A DNA stretch of 64,000 nucleotides from Chlorophyllum brunneum (Eukaryota; Basidiomycota; Agaricomycetes; Agaricales; Agaricaceae): contig OY756141.1 of NCBI GenBank assembly GCA_963576785.1, forward strand, positions 3,038,001 through 3,102,000, in the 5' to 3' direction. The position numbers and the translations under genes are program-made. The notes beneath the pieces were generated by a model, which saw only the letters and a list, made by a program, of their open reading frames with translations, made no database searches and was not told the origin of the DNA. This document shows positions 25,889 to 34,918 of this stretch, piece by piece; position 1 is the first letter of the stretch; every line of letters begins with the position of its first letter.

Positions 25889-26850
25889 TCAATGTACTTT
25901 GACCTCCTGCCACTCGTTGACCCACATATACCGCGAGAACGATACATAGAGCCACCGGAACCACACGAGCTGGCTTTGATGCATCCGCATTGCCTTAAGC
26001 GCCCGTAGATATTCCGGGAGTCCCGAGACGAAGACTGGTACGCCCCTGTCATTCAAGGCGGGGTCACGTTCCACCACGGGTAGGCCGGTAGTAAGCGCAG
26101 TCTCTTTTCCTGCGAAATTTATCAAGAGGTTAAAGACTCGTGCCAATACAAGATCAAACTTGGCAAGGAGGGGTGCGAGGATAGATGTGTATTTTGCGAA
26201 GAGCGGGACTGTTGTGAGGGTGTAAAGGCGGGGTGTTGGGTGATTGAGGGAGTGGAGGGATTGGATAAGATGTGCGACCCCGTAAGGAAGCGAGATGTGG
26301 TTGGGGTGAGAGGATATGCCGGCTGAGTCAAACGTCAGGATCTGGTATGGTGGTTAGATCAATCGACGCAGAAGAGTGGATAAGGAGGTTCACCGTGTCG
26401 ATACCATAGTCGATAACATAGTCGTTGATTTCTTTGCTGATGATCTTCGGATTCCAAACCGCGGTAATGTTGTCTTGCAGCTCCCTGTTCGCAACGTTGT
26501 TCAGTCAACTAGTTTGATAACCTGGGCAAAACTACAACTGACGGATGGTCGACTACCCAACGCCTCTCCTCTGGAACACCAAGGGCAGCATAGCTTCTAT
26601 GATACTCCTCTCTTCGGATTGCACCAAGGCCGTCTGCATTCCCAATTGAGAGACTCAACCCATATAGGTCGGCGTGCTTGAGCCCAAGAATGGTGGGTGC
26701 AAAAAACATGCATTCGTCATCCGGGTGAGCTGTTAGAACCAAGATACGTGAGTGACCATCCTGCGTAGTAAAGCTCCCGGTGTCGAGAGGGGAGTAGAGG
26801 AGGATGGAGAGGATGGAGAGGACGAAGATGATGAACGTTGGTCGCAACAT
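25889..26850 (-). CDS. GPI12: PIG-L/GPI12 N-acetylglucosaminyl-PI de-N-acetylase
   Basis: Catalyses the second step of GPI-anchor synthesis on the ER membrane, removing acetyl from GlcNAc-phosphatidylinositol. Exons 26543-26850, 26394-26484 and 25889-26341 encode 283 aa. The N-terminus has a single membrane anchor (residues 5-20). The metal-binding motif AHPDDECMFFAPTI follows, then SIGNADGLGAIRREE, and in the third exon ILTFDSAGISSHPNHISL, where the HPNH supplies the remaining His ligand. Length agrees with the family (about 250-300 aa). The start at MLRPTF directly precedes the anchor. Confidence 0.92.
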
Positions 26851-27139
26851 AGAACTGGAGTAATCGGCACTCCCCGCAGGTGCGATGTTGGAGTCTGTGG
26901 TTCCCAAACTCCATCCCTTGCTTATCCCTCCTCAAAATATATTGTCGACGGTATCGTCTAGGCCCATAATCTGCTCTCCAGGATCCCTTGCTTCTGCTCT
27001 CTACACCATCTGGGCCGATAGCCGAATTCGCGTCTGTCACGTCAGAACGTGATTTTTGGATGGTGTGACGGACGCGTCGCGGCGACATGGCGACCCGATT
27101 GTACTTTGTACTCAAGAAGGAACAATAAGGCAACGTTGC

Positions 27140-27430
27140 ATCCTTAGGCTAGCCAAAGAGTGTTCCTTTGGGAATTCCTCAGCCAATTCACTAGCAGGGC
27201 AGTCGAGCCGGTGCCCGCGTCATCTGCAGTACCAGGGGTGTTCTCTAAGTCTACAAGGGCGCGGAGTGGCACCACCGTACTGCATCCCACGGTATGCTCT
27301 TCTCGAAACCGTCTTCCCTTTGTTCACTCAAGTTGTCAGGCACTCCAACACAGAAACGCTTGATGAGTTGTTGATGAGCATAGCTTGCGCTAGCATCGGT
27401 CAAATACACCTGTTTTGGATAACTGAGCAC
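27140..27430 (+). pseudogene. importin-alpha armadillo-repeat relic
   Basis: One open frame preserves pieces of importin subunit alpha in family order but with gaps. LAKECSFGNSSANSLAGQSSRC resembles the ARM repeat segment ending in GNIAGDS(S/P)RCR. SLQGRGVAPP resembles the NLCRGKGVAPP hinge. FPLFTQVVRHSNTETLDELL resembles the LxQLVHSTDTETLVDACW segment, followed by SIACAS. About 30 residues expected between the first two pieces are missing, and the essential Trp/Asn array is lost. No initiation region or C-terminus is present. I read this as a short decayed copy of a gene presumably intact elsewhere. The match is from memory of the family and is moderate. Confidence 0.5.
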
Positions 27431-27710
27431 AACACAGCAAATCTTACCATCCGTACCGAGGGATCACTTGCATTTCCGAGGACCAGCTCCAAGAATGTAC
27501 CGGACAGAGAGGCGGAGCTTTCTTGAGGGCTCCAACGGCTTGCGGGGACCAGATGGTGTGCGACGTACTACCCAGCTTTCGGCAAAATCAGGCGCAACTG
27601 TCATGCAGGGTCGGAGTCACAGCATTCTACCTACAGCACCCGCTACCACTGCCGAGGCTAGCCTCCTGGTGACATCAGCGACTTGCCGAGTGGCTCAGGC
27701 GTCCTGACGG

Positions 27711-27718
27711 GACATAAA
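27711..27718 (+). promoter_or_regulatory. TATA-like box before repeat unit A
   Basis: ACATAAAAGACC lies about 60 bp before a GTAAGT donor (27773) and resembles the TATAAAAG box at 29406 that stands in the corresponding place before unit B. Confidence 0.35.
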
Positions 27719-27772
27719 AGACCTCCACCGGACCAGCGAATCCTTCAGAGCCACCCTCACTTAGATTGCTAC

Positions 27773-27889
27773 GTAAGTGCAAGACTTCTCTCGCCTCAGC
27801 CCTTTTCGTCCTAATCTCTTCCCTCCAAGCGTAGTGGCTCTCTGAGGCAGCTGCCACACACGGTTTTTCACTATGCAGAGCTATTTCAG
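27773..27889 (+). other. putative intron before repeat unit A
   Basis: Begins GTAAGT and ends in TATTTCAG nine bases before the first hairpin of unit A. Putative introns occupy the same relative place before units B, C and D. Confidence 0.4.
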
Positions 27890-27897
27890 CTTTCGTT

Positions 27898-28430
27898 GGT
27901 CACTCCAGTCGTTCTCGCATTGATTTGTTGAGGAATCCTGGTGACCGGAAGCTGCTCGCATATCAGCCTCCGTTGATATGCGATTTAGACGTTCCACTAT
28001 GACCATTTCAGTCGTTCTTGCATTAATTTGTTCAAGGAATCCTGGTGGTCGGAACGTCGGTCTCTCAAACTCCATCTCACTGACTTACGTTCGGTTTTTT
28101 TTTCTTTTTCTTTTTTATCACAGCAGCTCGCCGCTTCCATCCATCACTACAGTTGTACATCCTCAACCACACTTGGTCGAGGAAGAATAAACTGGTGATG
28201 AACAAAGTGGAAATGAATTATTGGCTGAGCTCTGCCTGCCTCTTTCATAAACGAGGTGCTACAGCCCGATTCTCTCCAATGAGGATTGAGAACAACCGCT
28301 GACACTGGGTATGATTTTGACAGGTGGACCTGGGGAAGGTTACTTTGATACCTCGTGCACCCTTGACGTGGGCCCCAGGCTTAGAATCATGCTCTCGATA
28401 TCGTTGACATGGTTAACCAATGCACGTAAA
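27898..28430 (+). ncRNA. structured repeat unit A (candidate non-coding RNA)
   Basis: First of four homologous units. Hairpin A1 (27898-27946) closes with GGTCAC/GTGACC and an inner TTCTC/GAGGAA helix around a GCATTGATTTGTT loop. Hairpin A2 (27988-28058) closes with GACGTTCC/GGAACGTC and has TTCTTG/CAAGGAA inside. Between them is a perfect 10-bp palindromic stem TCGCATATCA/TGATATGCGA. A T-rich run (28094-28117) then leads into CAGCTCGCC (28124). The 3' domain (28354-28426) is closed by CGTGCA/TGCACG and contains the invariant CCCTTGACGTGGGCC. Inside it a variable hairpin pairs AATCATG with CATGGTT. No reading frame is shared with the other units. Function unknown. Confidence 0.6.
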
Positions 28431-29400
28431 ATCTTTGTTCTTTAAAACCTTGGCTCTTCAGGAGTGGTATTATGTAGCGTTAGTTAGATGCCTCACTGCT
28501 GCGTAATTCACTTCTGTATTTCTTTTCCGTATTTTCCGATCACTCACTGGAAGAGAGAATACAGCGATCCAGCTCTCGACGGGTGCTAAATTAGGGGCAT
28601 CACGTGAAGGGCGGAGCATCGTCGCGTCCCTAACGCGTATGTGGAAGGTGACATTGACAACCACAAGGTGGTTATATCGTTCCGCCACAGCCGTTTCGTT
28701 AAGCCAGTCTCTACTACTACAACACATAGCCAAATGTAGGACACTTTGCGAGTGCAGGCCTTGACCAAGGGATGGATACCCTGTCATCCGACCTCCAACC
28801 CATCGCCCAAGTCGTCGTGAGGAGCAAGTCCAAGCGAAAGACACATGCCATTTGCACGAGGAAAGTACTAGTACTGATGGGGAATGCTACTCCAATACAT
28901 CGGGATCCTATGCGTCCAATCGCGACGGTGAGTATTGTCATTTTCCACCGCATGTTCCAGGTTCACAGAGGAACATTGGTCCTGATTTCCCGATAAGTAT
29001 AAATGACGAGACTACCGGTCATCGGCTTTGATTATTTGTAAGCGTCTAGCAACAATGCATGGTGAGTTCCACTGGACGCGTGGCCGGTCGGAGAATTAAT
29101 TTATATTCTTGGGCGCTTCCAGTTAGTCCTCCTTATTCCGAACGAGTCCTTTCTCGAAACCCCACACCCATTGAACAAACAACTAGAAGACACCTAGAGT
29201 AAGCAGTATACAAAAATTCAAAAGAAACGGATCACTGTAACTTCCAGGATTCCAGGTTTTCCTCTGTAGCACCGTCCAGTAAAACAAACATGTGGGAATC
29301 AAATAGGGCCACACCTGACCATTCTTCTGTCAAATATCCTCAGGGATAACGCCACCAATTATTCGGATTGCACAGCAAAAATGGTCCGTGCGTGATTTGG
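28431..29400. other. interval between repeat units A and B
   Basis: About 1 kb with only short frames on both strands (for example 28470-28844) and no recognisable protein motif. It must contain the promoter of the unit B-D transcript if that is transcribed separately. Confidence 0.45.
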
Positions 29401-29405
29401 TTGGA

Positions 29406-29413
29406 TATAAAAG
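29406..29413 (+). promoter_or_regulatory. TATA box before repeat units B-D
   Basis: TATAAAAG, followed directly by CCCCTCGAGATTCGGGG, which can form a small hairpin. It lies about 275 bp before the first hairpin of unit B and is the best core-promoter match in this protein-free region. Confidence 0.5.
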
Positions 29414-29552
29414 CCCCTCGAGATTCGGGGAAGGACCCCCCAACTTGTTCGCCCAACCACCCTTCTCTCCTTGGTACGCCTCTTATTCTCATTCTAGTTT
29501 CTACGACCTTTGCTCACGTCCTTATTAGATGGGACTATGATTCACCGACATC

Positions 29553-29588
29553 GATGATAGTCGGTGTGGGTGGCCACACTGGAGCGTC
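29553..29588 (+). other. leader hairpin in putative first exon
   Basis: CACCGAC and GTCGGTG form a perfect 7-bp stem around a 10-nt loop, followed by TGTGG/CCACA. It lies between the TATA box and the first putative intron of the unit B-D transcript. Confidence 0.4.
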
Positions 29589-29601
29589 GACTTCACTCGT
29601 G

Positions 29602-29650
29602 GTATGTCTTGTTCTGTATCATCTTTGCCACGTTACTGACTAGCTTTCAG
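29602..29650 (+). other. putative intron before repeat unit B
   Basis: Starts GTATGT, has a TTACTGAC branch-like sequence, and ends at CTAG (29643) or TTTCAG (29650). Confidence 0.45.
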
Positions 29651-29680
29651 CCCTTTACGTTACCCCCCTCCATGCCTCCA

Positions 29681-30120
29681 GTGATCGGCCAGTCGTTCTC
29701 GCATTAATTTGTTGAGGAATCCTGGTGATCGGAAGCGATACAGACATTCCATCATAGCCACTCCAGTCGTTCTTGCATGAACTTGTTAAGGAATCCTGGT
29801 GGCTGGGACGTCTGTGTTCTCCTTTCGCACTACCCCGCTGCAGCTCGCCACTTTCACCCTTCCCCTTTTAATTATTCTCTCAGTCGTTGTGTGTCTGATC
29901 GAGAACGAACTAGCGATGGAGTGGAAATGAACTGGCTCGAGCTCCGCCTACCGCTTCCAAATAGTGCTGCAGTCGCTCCAGATTACAACCGGAAGCACCA
30001 CTGGCACTGGAAATCGTTTGGTGGGTGGACCCGGAGAAGGTCATCAGGTACCTCGTGCACCCTTGACGTGGGCTCTGGGCTTAGGTTGTGTCCTCGGACA
30101 TAACTGACCAATGCGCGTAA
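29681..30120 (+). ncRNA. structured repeat unit B (candidate non-coding RNA)
   Basis: Hairpin B1 (about 29681-29732) uses GATC on both sides of the closing helix and TTCTC/GAGGAA inside. Hairpin B2 (29740-29815) closes with ACAGAC/GTCTGT and AGCCAC/GTGGCT, and has TTCTT/AAGGAA inside. The middle block starts at CAGCTCGCC (29841). The 3' domain (30054-30117) starts CGTGCA and ends TGCGCG, which keeps the stem through a G-U wobble. Its variable hairpin pairs GTTGTGTCC with GGACATAAC (30085-30104). A putative intron (30157-30208) separates it from unit C. Confidence 0.6.
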
Positions 30121-30156
30121 ATCCTTGTCTGCGCCGCTATTCACCTCTCAGTTATG

Positions 30157-30208
30157 GTACGTCCCAGGTTATATATTCCTGGTAAATCTTGTTGACTGGC
30201 TCTCATAG
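30157..30208 (+). other. putative intron before repeat unit C
   Basis: Starts GTACGT and ends CTCATAG, with GTTGACTGG as a possible branch region. It is in the same position relative to the hairpins as the other putative introns. Confidence 0.4.
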
Positions 30209-30247
30209 ATTTTCCCTCGCTTGCCCTTACCCTCCTCCGCATTTGGC

Positions 30248-30735
30248 AGTCACTCCAGTTGTTCTCGCATGAATTTGTAGAGGAATCCTGGTGACCGGAG
30301 CCCTTGCGTGCCCCGCCTGACATGCACATGCAACGTAGACGTTCCTCAACAGCCACTCCAGTCGTTCTCACATGAATTTGTAGAGGAATCCTGGTGGCTC
30401 GAACGTCTACCCCACACCTCCCTTACTGACCTTTTTTTCTCTTCCCATTCTTCTAGCAGCTCGCCGCTCCCGTTTCGTCGCTGCAGCCGTTCTCCCTCCA
30501 ACAGAACAAGCTGGTGATGATACAGGAAGGAAACATCGGCTCGAGCTCCGCCCGCTTCTTCCACAAACAAAGTACTGCAGCCGTTCTCTTAATGGAGGAC
30601 ATCCGCTGGTACTCGGAAATGTTTTCGGCGGGCGGACCTGGGGAAGGTCTATTGGAACCTCGTGCACCCTTGACGTGGGCCCCGGGCTTAGATCGTGTTC
30701 CGAATTTACGGACGCGATTGACCAATGCACGTGAA
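30248..30735 (+). ncRNA. structured repeat unit C (candidate non-coding RNA)
   Basis: Hairpin C1 (30248-30296) closes with GTCAC/GTGAC. Hairpin C2 (30335-30410) is the longest, closing with a perfect GTAGACGTTC/GAACGTCTAC helix continued by AGCCAC/GTGGCT. The polypyrimidine tract at 30430-30456 ends in CTAG just before CAGCTCGCC (30457), like a 3' splice site. The 3' domain is 30661-30731, closed by CGTGCA/TGCACG. Its variable hairpin pairs ATCGTGTTCCG with CGGACGCGAT (30692-30718). A minus-strand frame (30453-30725) covers the block but its frame is not kept in the other units. Confidence 0.6.
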
Positions 30736-30754
30736 TCCTATCTACTTGACTTTG

Positions 30755-30803
30755 GTATGTCCTTCATCACTCTCAACTGCCACTGCTGACTTCATTCTTA
30801 CAG
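30755..30803 (+). other. putative intron before repeat unit D
   Basis: Starts GTATGT, has CTGCTGAC as a possible branch sequence, and ends TTCTTACAG. It is the clearest of the four. Confidence 0.5.
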
Positions 30804-30835
30804 GTGTTATATTCCACCCGTTCCCGATGCTCCAC

Positions 30836-31268
30836 GGTCGCTCCAGTCGTTCTCGCATGAACTTGTTGAGGAATCCTGGTGACCTGATGCCTTCTCTTCG
30901 ACCGCTCCAGTAGTTCTTGCATTAATTTGTTAAGGAATCCTGGCAGTCGGAACTCGGTTATCTCTCCCCTTACCTCCTTATCTAGCAGCTCGCCTCTCCC
31001 ATCGCGTCATTACAGTCATTCTCCTTCAACGGTTGAGAATAATCTGGTGTTTGGACGGGAACGAACTTCGGCTTGAGCTCCGCCTGCCACTCTTCCACAT
31101 GTACGACAGTCGTCCTTCGGTTAATAGCTTCGTGAGGACACAACTGGTACAGGAAATGTCTTTTTCTGGCGGCGGACCCGGGGAAGGTTTTCGATACCTC
31201 GTGCACCCTTGACGTGGGCCCTGGGCTTAGATCGTGTCCTTTGACACGGTTGACCAATGCACGTTAAA
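30836..31268 (+). ncRNA. structured repeat unit D (candidate non-coding RNA)
   Basis: Hairpin D1 (30836-30884) closes with GGTCGC/GTGACC and TTCTC/GAGGAA. Hairpin D2 (about 30897-30952) is the weakest copy, with TTCTT/AAGGAA inside and a partly paired closing stem. The middle block starts at CAGCTCGCC (30986). The 3' domain (31200-31263) is closed by CGTGCA/TGCACG. Its variable hairpin is the shortest, ATCGTGTC/GACACGGT with a CTTT loop (31231-31250). Confidence 0.6.
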
Positions 31269-31406
31269 TTGTTTTTCTTGTTCGTCTAGCCGTTGTTATC
31301 TCCGTGAATGTACTTAGTTACACTAAATGAAAAATGAACGATATCCCTGTCTTCATCAGCTATCCGAATAATTGAGCTGTCCCCTTCAGTCAAACATAGA
31401 TACCCG

Positions 31407-32924
31407 CTACCGTTGAACTCCCCAATCAGCCCCCATCATCTCATTACTCTTTCCGTCCATCTCGTTCAATAACATATGCGCACATTCAACACCTGCTACC
31501 GGTAGTCGCAAAGTACTATTAGATCCCTCGGGTCCAGGATATGGTACATGAGTTGGCAGAATGCCCGCCTGTCGAAGCGCAGTAGCTTGATCCCACCAGA
31601 TATGTTCTATCGCGGCGAATCAACTTTGAGTGTCCTGGTAACAACGTATAAACGATACCGTACCATTATACAGACGATCACCACGGATATTCACAACCGC
31701 TATCAAAGGAAGGGAAAGTTTTTTTCCTGTTGGTGGGACGCCCGGTAACAGGTAATCGATGGTTTTATCATGAGTGCCATGATATACCAATTCGTCTACA
31801 TTGTAAAGTCAAACGAGGTTAAATGTGGGATAGTAGGGCAAATGTACCAACGATACGGTCAGCCCCGACGGTTCGTGAAACGACTTGAAGGTTCGCATCG
31901 TCGGGGTTACTAAATATAAAGTGGTCGCGGTAGAAGGCTGACAGTGCTTCGCGGCCAACTCCTCCAGTCATCTAGAGATATTTGTATCAAGCAAGGAGGC
32001 ATCATTACTATGCTTACTGTCGGAACGTGATTAACATATGGTTCTTGCTATAAAACGGCGGTAAACGTTATGTCGGTATCGCACAATGAAAAACCTCAAC
32101 ACGCACCACCATAGTCGCCATTGTTTTCGCAACACTCCGAACTTCAAATTCAAAATAACAATGTTCATCCCATATCGCCTCCAAATCAAAAAAAGGGCCT
32201 CCAAGCCACTTGCGTAGGAATACCAAAGAGCGACTATGCGCCAGAGCTGCATTTCCCGGATCATAATCTGACGTTTGTGGGAGAACGAAATGACGAGATT
32301 GGTTAGGATAGGTATGGATATTGATCAATTCCACCGCTGGTGATTTAATATTGCTCGTTTGATGGAAAAGCGCTGGAATATGAGGTGATGAGGCGGAGTC
32401 GGGGTTTATTGATGTGCCATAAGAAAGAAAACACGCAATCGGTAGATCTTCTTCCAAACTGCACAAAACGTTGTAAATTTCTGGCATATCATCATATACT
32501 AAAAGTCCTAGATGATTAGCACACAAAATCAAACATTTTTTGATGCGAATTTCAAATCCGTACCAATGATACCGAATTTGTCTCTTACATCAAGCTCGGA
32601 CGGATCAAGTGCAAGAAGACCGTCAAATGCTTGTTTCAAAGCTAAAGTCATTGAGCTGGCTTCAGGATTCGATATGGTCACAGCGACGACTGCGAATCCT
32701 TCTTCAGCCCATTTCTGTGTAGGTTCTGGATCTAGGGGTTTGGGACCTGGTCTTGGATTGAGTTTCGAAGTGTCGGGTAGGAAGAGAACGAGCCCAGGTC
32801 CGGATCCCCGACGAGTTAAGGGTGGCTGAAGAACAATGTTAGATGCTAGTTTACGGGGTGGGGCTGATGGTAAAGGGGGTGCTTGTTCGTTTTCTGATGT
32901 TGGATCGTAGGACTTTGGGGCCAT
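31407..32924 (-). CDS. dienelactone-hydrolase-like protein with C-terminal SnoaL/NTF2-like region
   Basis: Exons 32564-32924, 32107-32507, 32018-32047, 31848-31971, 31664-31795 and 31407-31606 encode 415 aa. The first 250 residues resemble the alpha/beta hydrolase fold of dienelactone hydrolases (carboxymethylenebutenolidases): LVLFLPDTSKLNPRPGPK, WAEEGFAVVAVTI, FGIIGLLVYDDMPE, and LPIACFLSYG. I did not find a clear GxCxGG nucleophile elbow, so catalysis is uncertain. The second part (TGGVGREALSAFYRDHFIF, DELVYHGTHDKTIDYLLPG, LPLIAVVNIRGDRLYNEHI) looks like the SnoaL-type NTF2 fold often fused to these proteins in basidiomycetes. It is probably cytosolic, since no signal peptide is seen at MAPKSYDP. 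The exon 1/2 intron is required to avoid a stop. Confidence 0.72.
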
Positions 32925-33143
32925 GGTTGGGGATTGCCAAGTGCGTGAATCCAAGTCACACACCTTGGCAATAATTATATACTCTTGCACGTGCGACACA
33001 GAAATGTTGTATATACGATTGGCTGATATTCGTGTCTTCATCGGAACCGTGTCCTGAGTCAAGAGTTTAAGTAATAGAATGATCTAAGGTACAATGTGCC
33101 GAATAATACATGCATAAGATGAGCCAGAGGGTGCATATATAAG

Positions 33144-34398
33144 TTATGAGACTTCCTCCATATCCTCGTCATCATCATCATCATCATAGTCTTCGTCCAA
33201 CTCCATTTTGGGTCCTGACGAATCGCCTGGCGTACCCGCGCTCGGAACGTTCTCGGCCTTGATCTACAGCCACAAATTTAACCTTTCGTGAAGAACCGCA
33301 AGTAGGGACAAGACGTACATTCTCATCCTTGAAATTCTCTTTCAACTCCCACATACCATTGTGCTCTCCACTCCGATGAAGGAATGCGATCTCAGACAAC
33401 ACTTCCTTGAGATATGCTTCGGGCTGTTGTGTCTTATCACGCAACGGCCGTAGACCCCAGTGTGGTGCATCGCGGAAATGAGAGAAAAGTTGATCGAGGA
33501 GTTGGTTTCGTGGAATACGGGCCATACGCTCGAAGCCTTTCTGGGGTTTTGGCCTTGTTTTCTGAAACGGGGGTCATTTTTAAGCTATAGTAGAAGAAGA
33601 GAACACGCACGATAAGATCACTGAATGCACCACCACTACCGACGCCCACACCACTGCTAAGCCTATTAATTCCACCTCGTCCACCGGAGACACCAGCTTC
33701 CTCAATCATTCTGATCTGTCGTTGTTTGGTGTTATACTTCAGATGGCGTTCGCGCATCTGTTTCCTGTAATTCTCGTTGAACGAAGGCCGGAGGTTGCAT
33801 TCATGTTTAATTCGGCCCGTGAGGATTGTCGTCCGTGCCCTCGAGTTAAATGGTGTGTTAGCCCCGTGGACGGATAAAGATGTGTCCTTTGGTCGCTCAG
33901 CAACAACGACTTGGTTCTCCACGGTTTCGTTAACCATGTCCAGTTCATAACAGTCCGGTTCGGCACCAGTCGTAGCGTAAGAAGTTGTGAAATTGAACGC
34001 CGGACGATTAGGCAATTGGGGAGGAGGGGGTGTTGCAGGTGCAGGATTATCATTTGGAGAGTCTTGGCTGTTGTTGGGTTCGTGGTTGGGTGGAAGAAAC
34101 AATACGAATCGTGGTTTACCGCCGTTTGGTGGTGTGTAAACACGTATTGTGGCGAGGTGGACGTCTTCTGCGTTCGCAGCTGTCCAGCGCTCCAATAAGA
34201 ATTTAGGGATCTAGGAGAGTGCAGTTGGATGAAACCATGGGTCTGTTGGTCAAAATGGGTGAAAGAGACCTTGACAAGCCATACGCGGCCGCTGCCTTGG
34301 TCTAGCATGAGGTGTTCATCGGGGTCTGGTTGAGCGTCGTCGTCGTTGCCTGTTTCGGCGTCGAAGGGCTTGCTCTCGTCGTCAATGGGTCCATCCAT
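33144..34398 (-). CDS. TFG2: TFIIF beta subunit (TFG2/RAP30)
   Basis: A general RNA polymerase II transcription factor subunit. Exons 34270-34398, 33611-34210, 33319-33561 and 33144-33263 encode 363 aa. The N-terminal dimerisation domain shows GRVWLVKIPKFLLERW across the first splice site. The central domain has an extended Pro/Asn-rich insertion, then the linker NSRARTTILTGRIKHECNLR. The C-terminal winged helix is clear: RIPRNQLLDQLFSHFRDAPH, WGLRPLRDKTQQPEAYLKEV and LSEIAFLHRSGEHNGMWELK. It ends in an acidic DEDYDDDDDDEDMEE tail encoded by a GATGAT microsatellite-like run (33160-33190). The gene is divergent from the F-box gene at 34.9 kb. Confidence 0.93.
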
Positions 34399-34918
34399 GA
34401 GTGAAGGAGACCAGGAGTGACAGAGTATCAACAGTAGAGTGTCGAGTCAGGCCAAGGTGCAACTTGTTCCAAGGCCAGTGTGCTTGTTTGGTTCCAGGGA
34501 CGATCACAAACAAACTCAAAATAATTTTTCAGATTGCATCAACAAGTTTGGCTCGCCAGCTGCGACGACGGCAGAGCAACAATCAGTTCATCACCGGCCA
34601 TCTGCTCAAAACCCATACTCCCAATGCTGCCTCATAACCGCCATGGACTAGAGCTTGGACGTCAACTCTGAGCGCCAAATCACTCAAGTCTGCTGATTGT
34701 TACGGGGGTCGACGGTGCGCCCAGCTGTCCCCCACAAGCGAAGAGGGATGGGAAATCCGCTCCAGAGGGATACAAGTACGGAAACGAGATGGTCTGTGTT
34801 TCAGATTGCTGTTGACCGCCTATTGTAGTACTCTGACTCACCCTCCATCATATTTAACAGCCTATCAAAGTGCACCAGCGCTCACAGCCTGCCCACCCCC
34901 CACCACCGTCGCCACACA
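34399..34918. promoter_or_regulatory. divergent promoter interval TFG2 / F-box gene
   Basis: A 520-bp interval between two divergent ATG codons. A C-rich stretch (34895-34915) lies just before the F-box start. No further gene or repeat is seen. Confidence 0.5.

Noticed and set aside
26717..27133. 138-codon minus frame overlapping the start of the PIG-L-like gene
   Set aside because: It is antiphase to the conserved PIG-L exon 1 and has no motif; a shadow frame.
28124..28270. Box C/D snoRNA in unit A, suggested by GTGATGA and a downstream CTGA
   Set aside because: The GTGATGA is present in units A and C only and is lost in B and D; no consistent D box or terminal stem is kept. Not supported as a snoRNA.
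30453..31257. Two similar minus-strand frames of 90-91 codons (30453-30725 and 30982-31257), both starting MVNRV and ending ASC
   Set aside because: The resemblance follows from the DNA repeat. The middle parts are in different frames relative to the alignment, and units A and B have no such frame. Coding is unlikely.
27898..31268. CRISPR-like or simple satellite array
   Set aside because: The repeats are not evenly spaced, differ in sequence, have internal palindromic arms with compensatory changes, and lie in a eukaryotic genome. Neither CRISPR nor a plain satellite fits.
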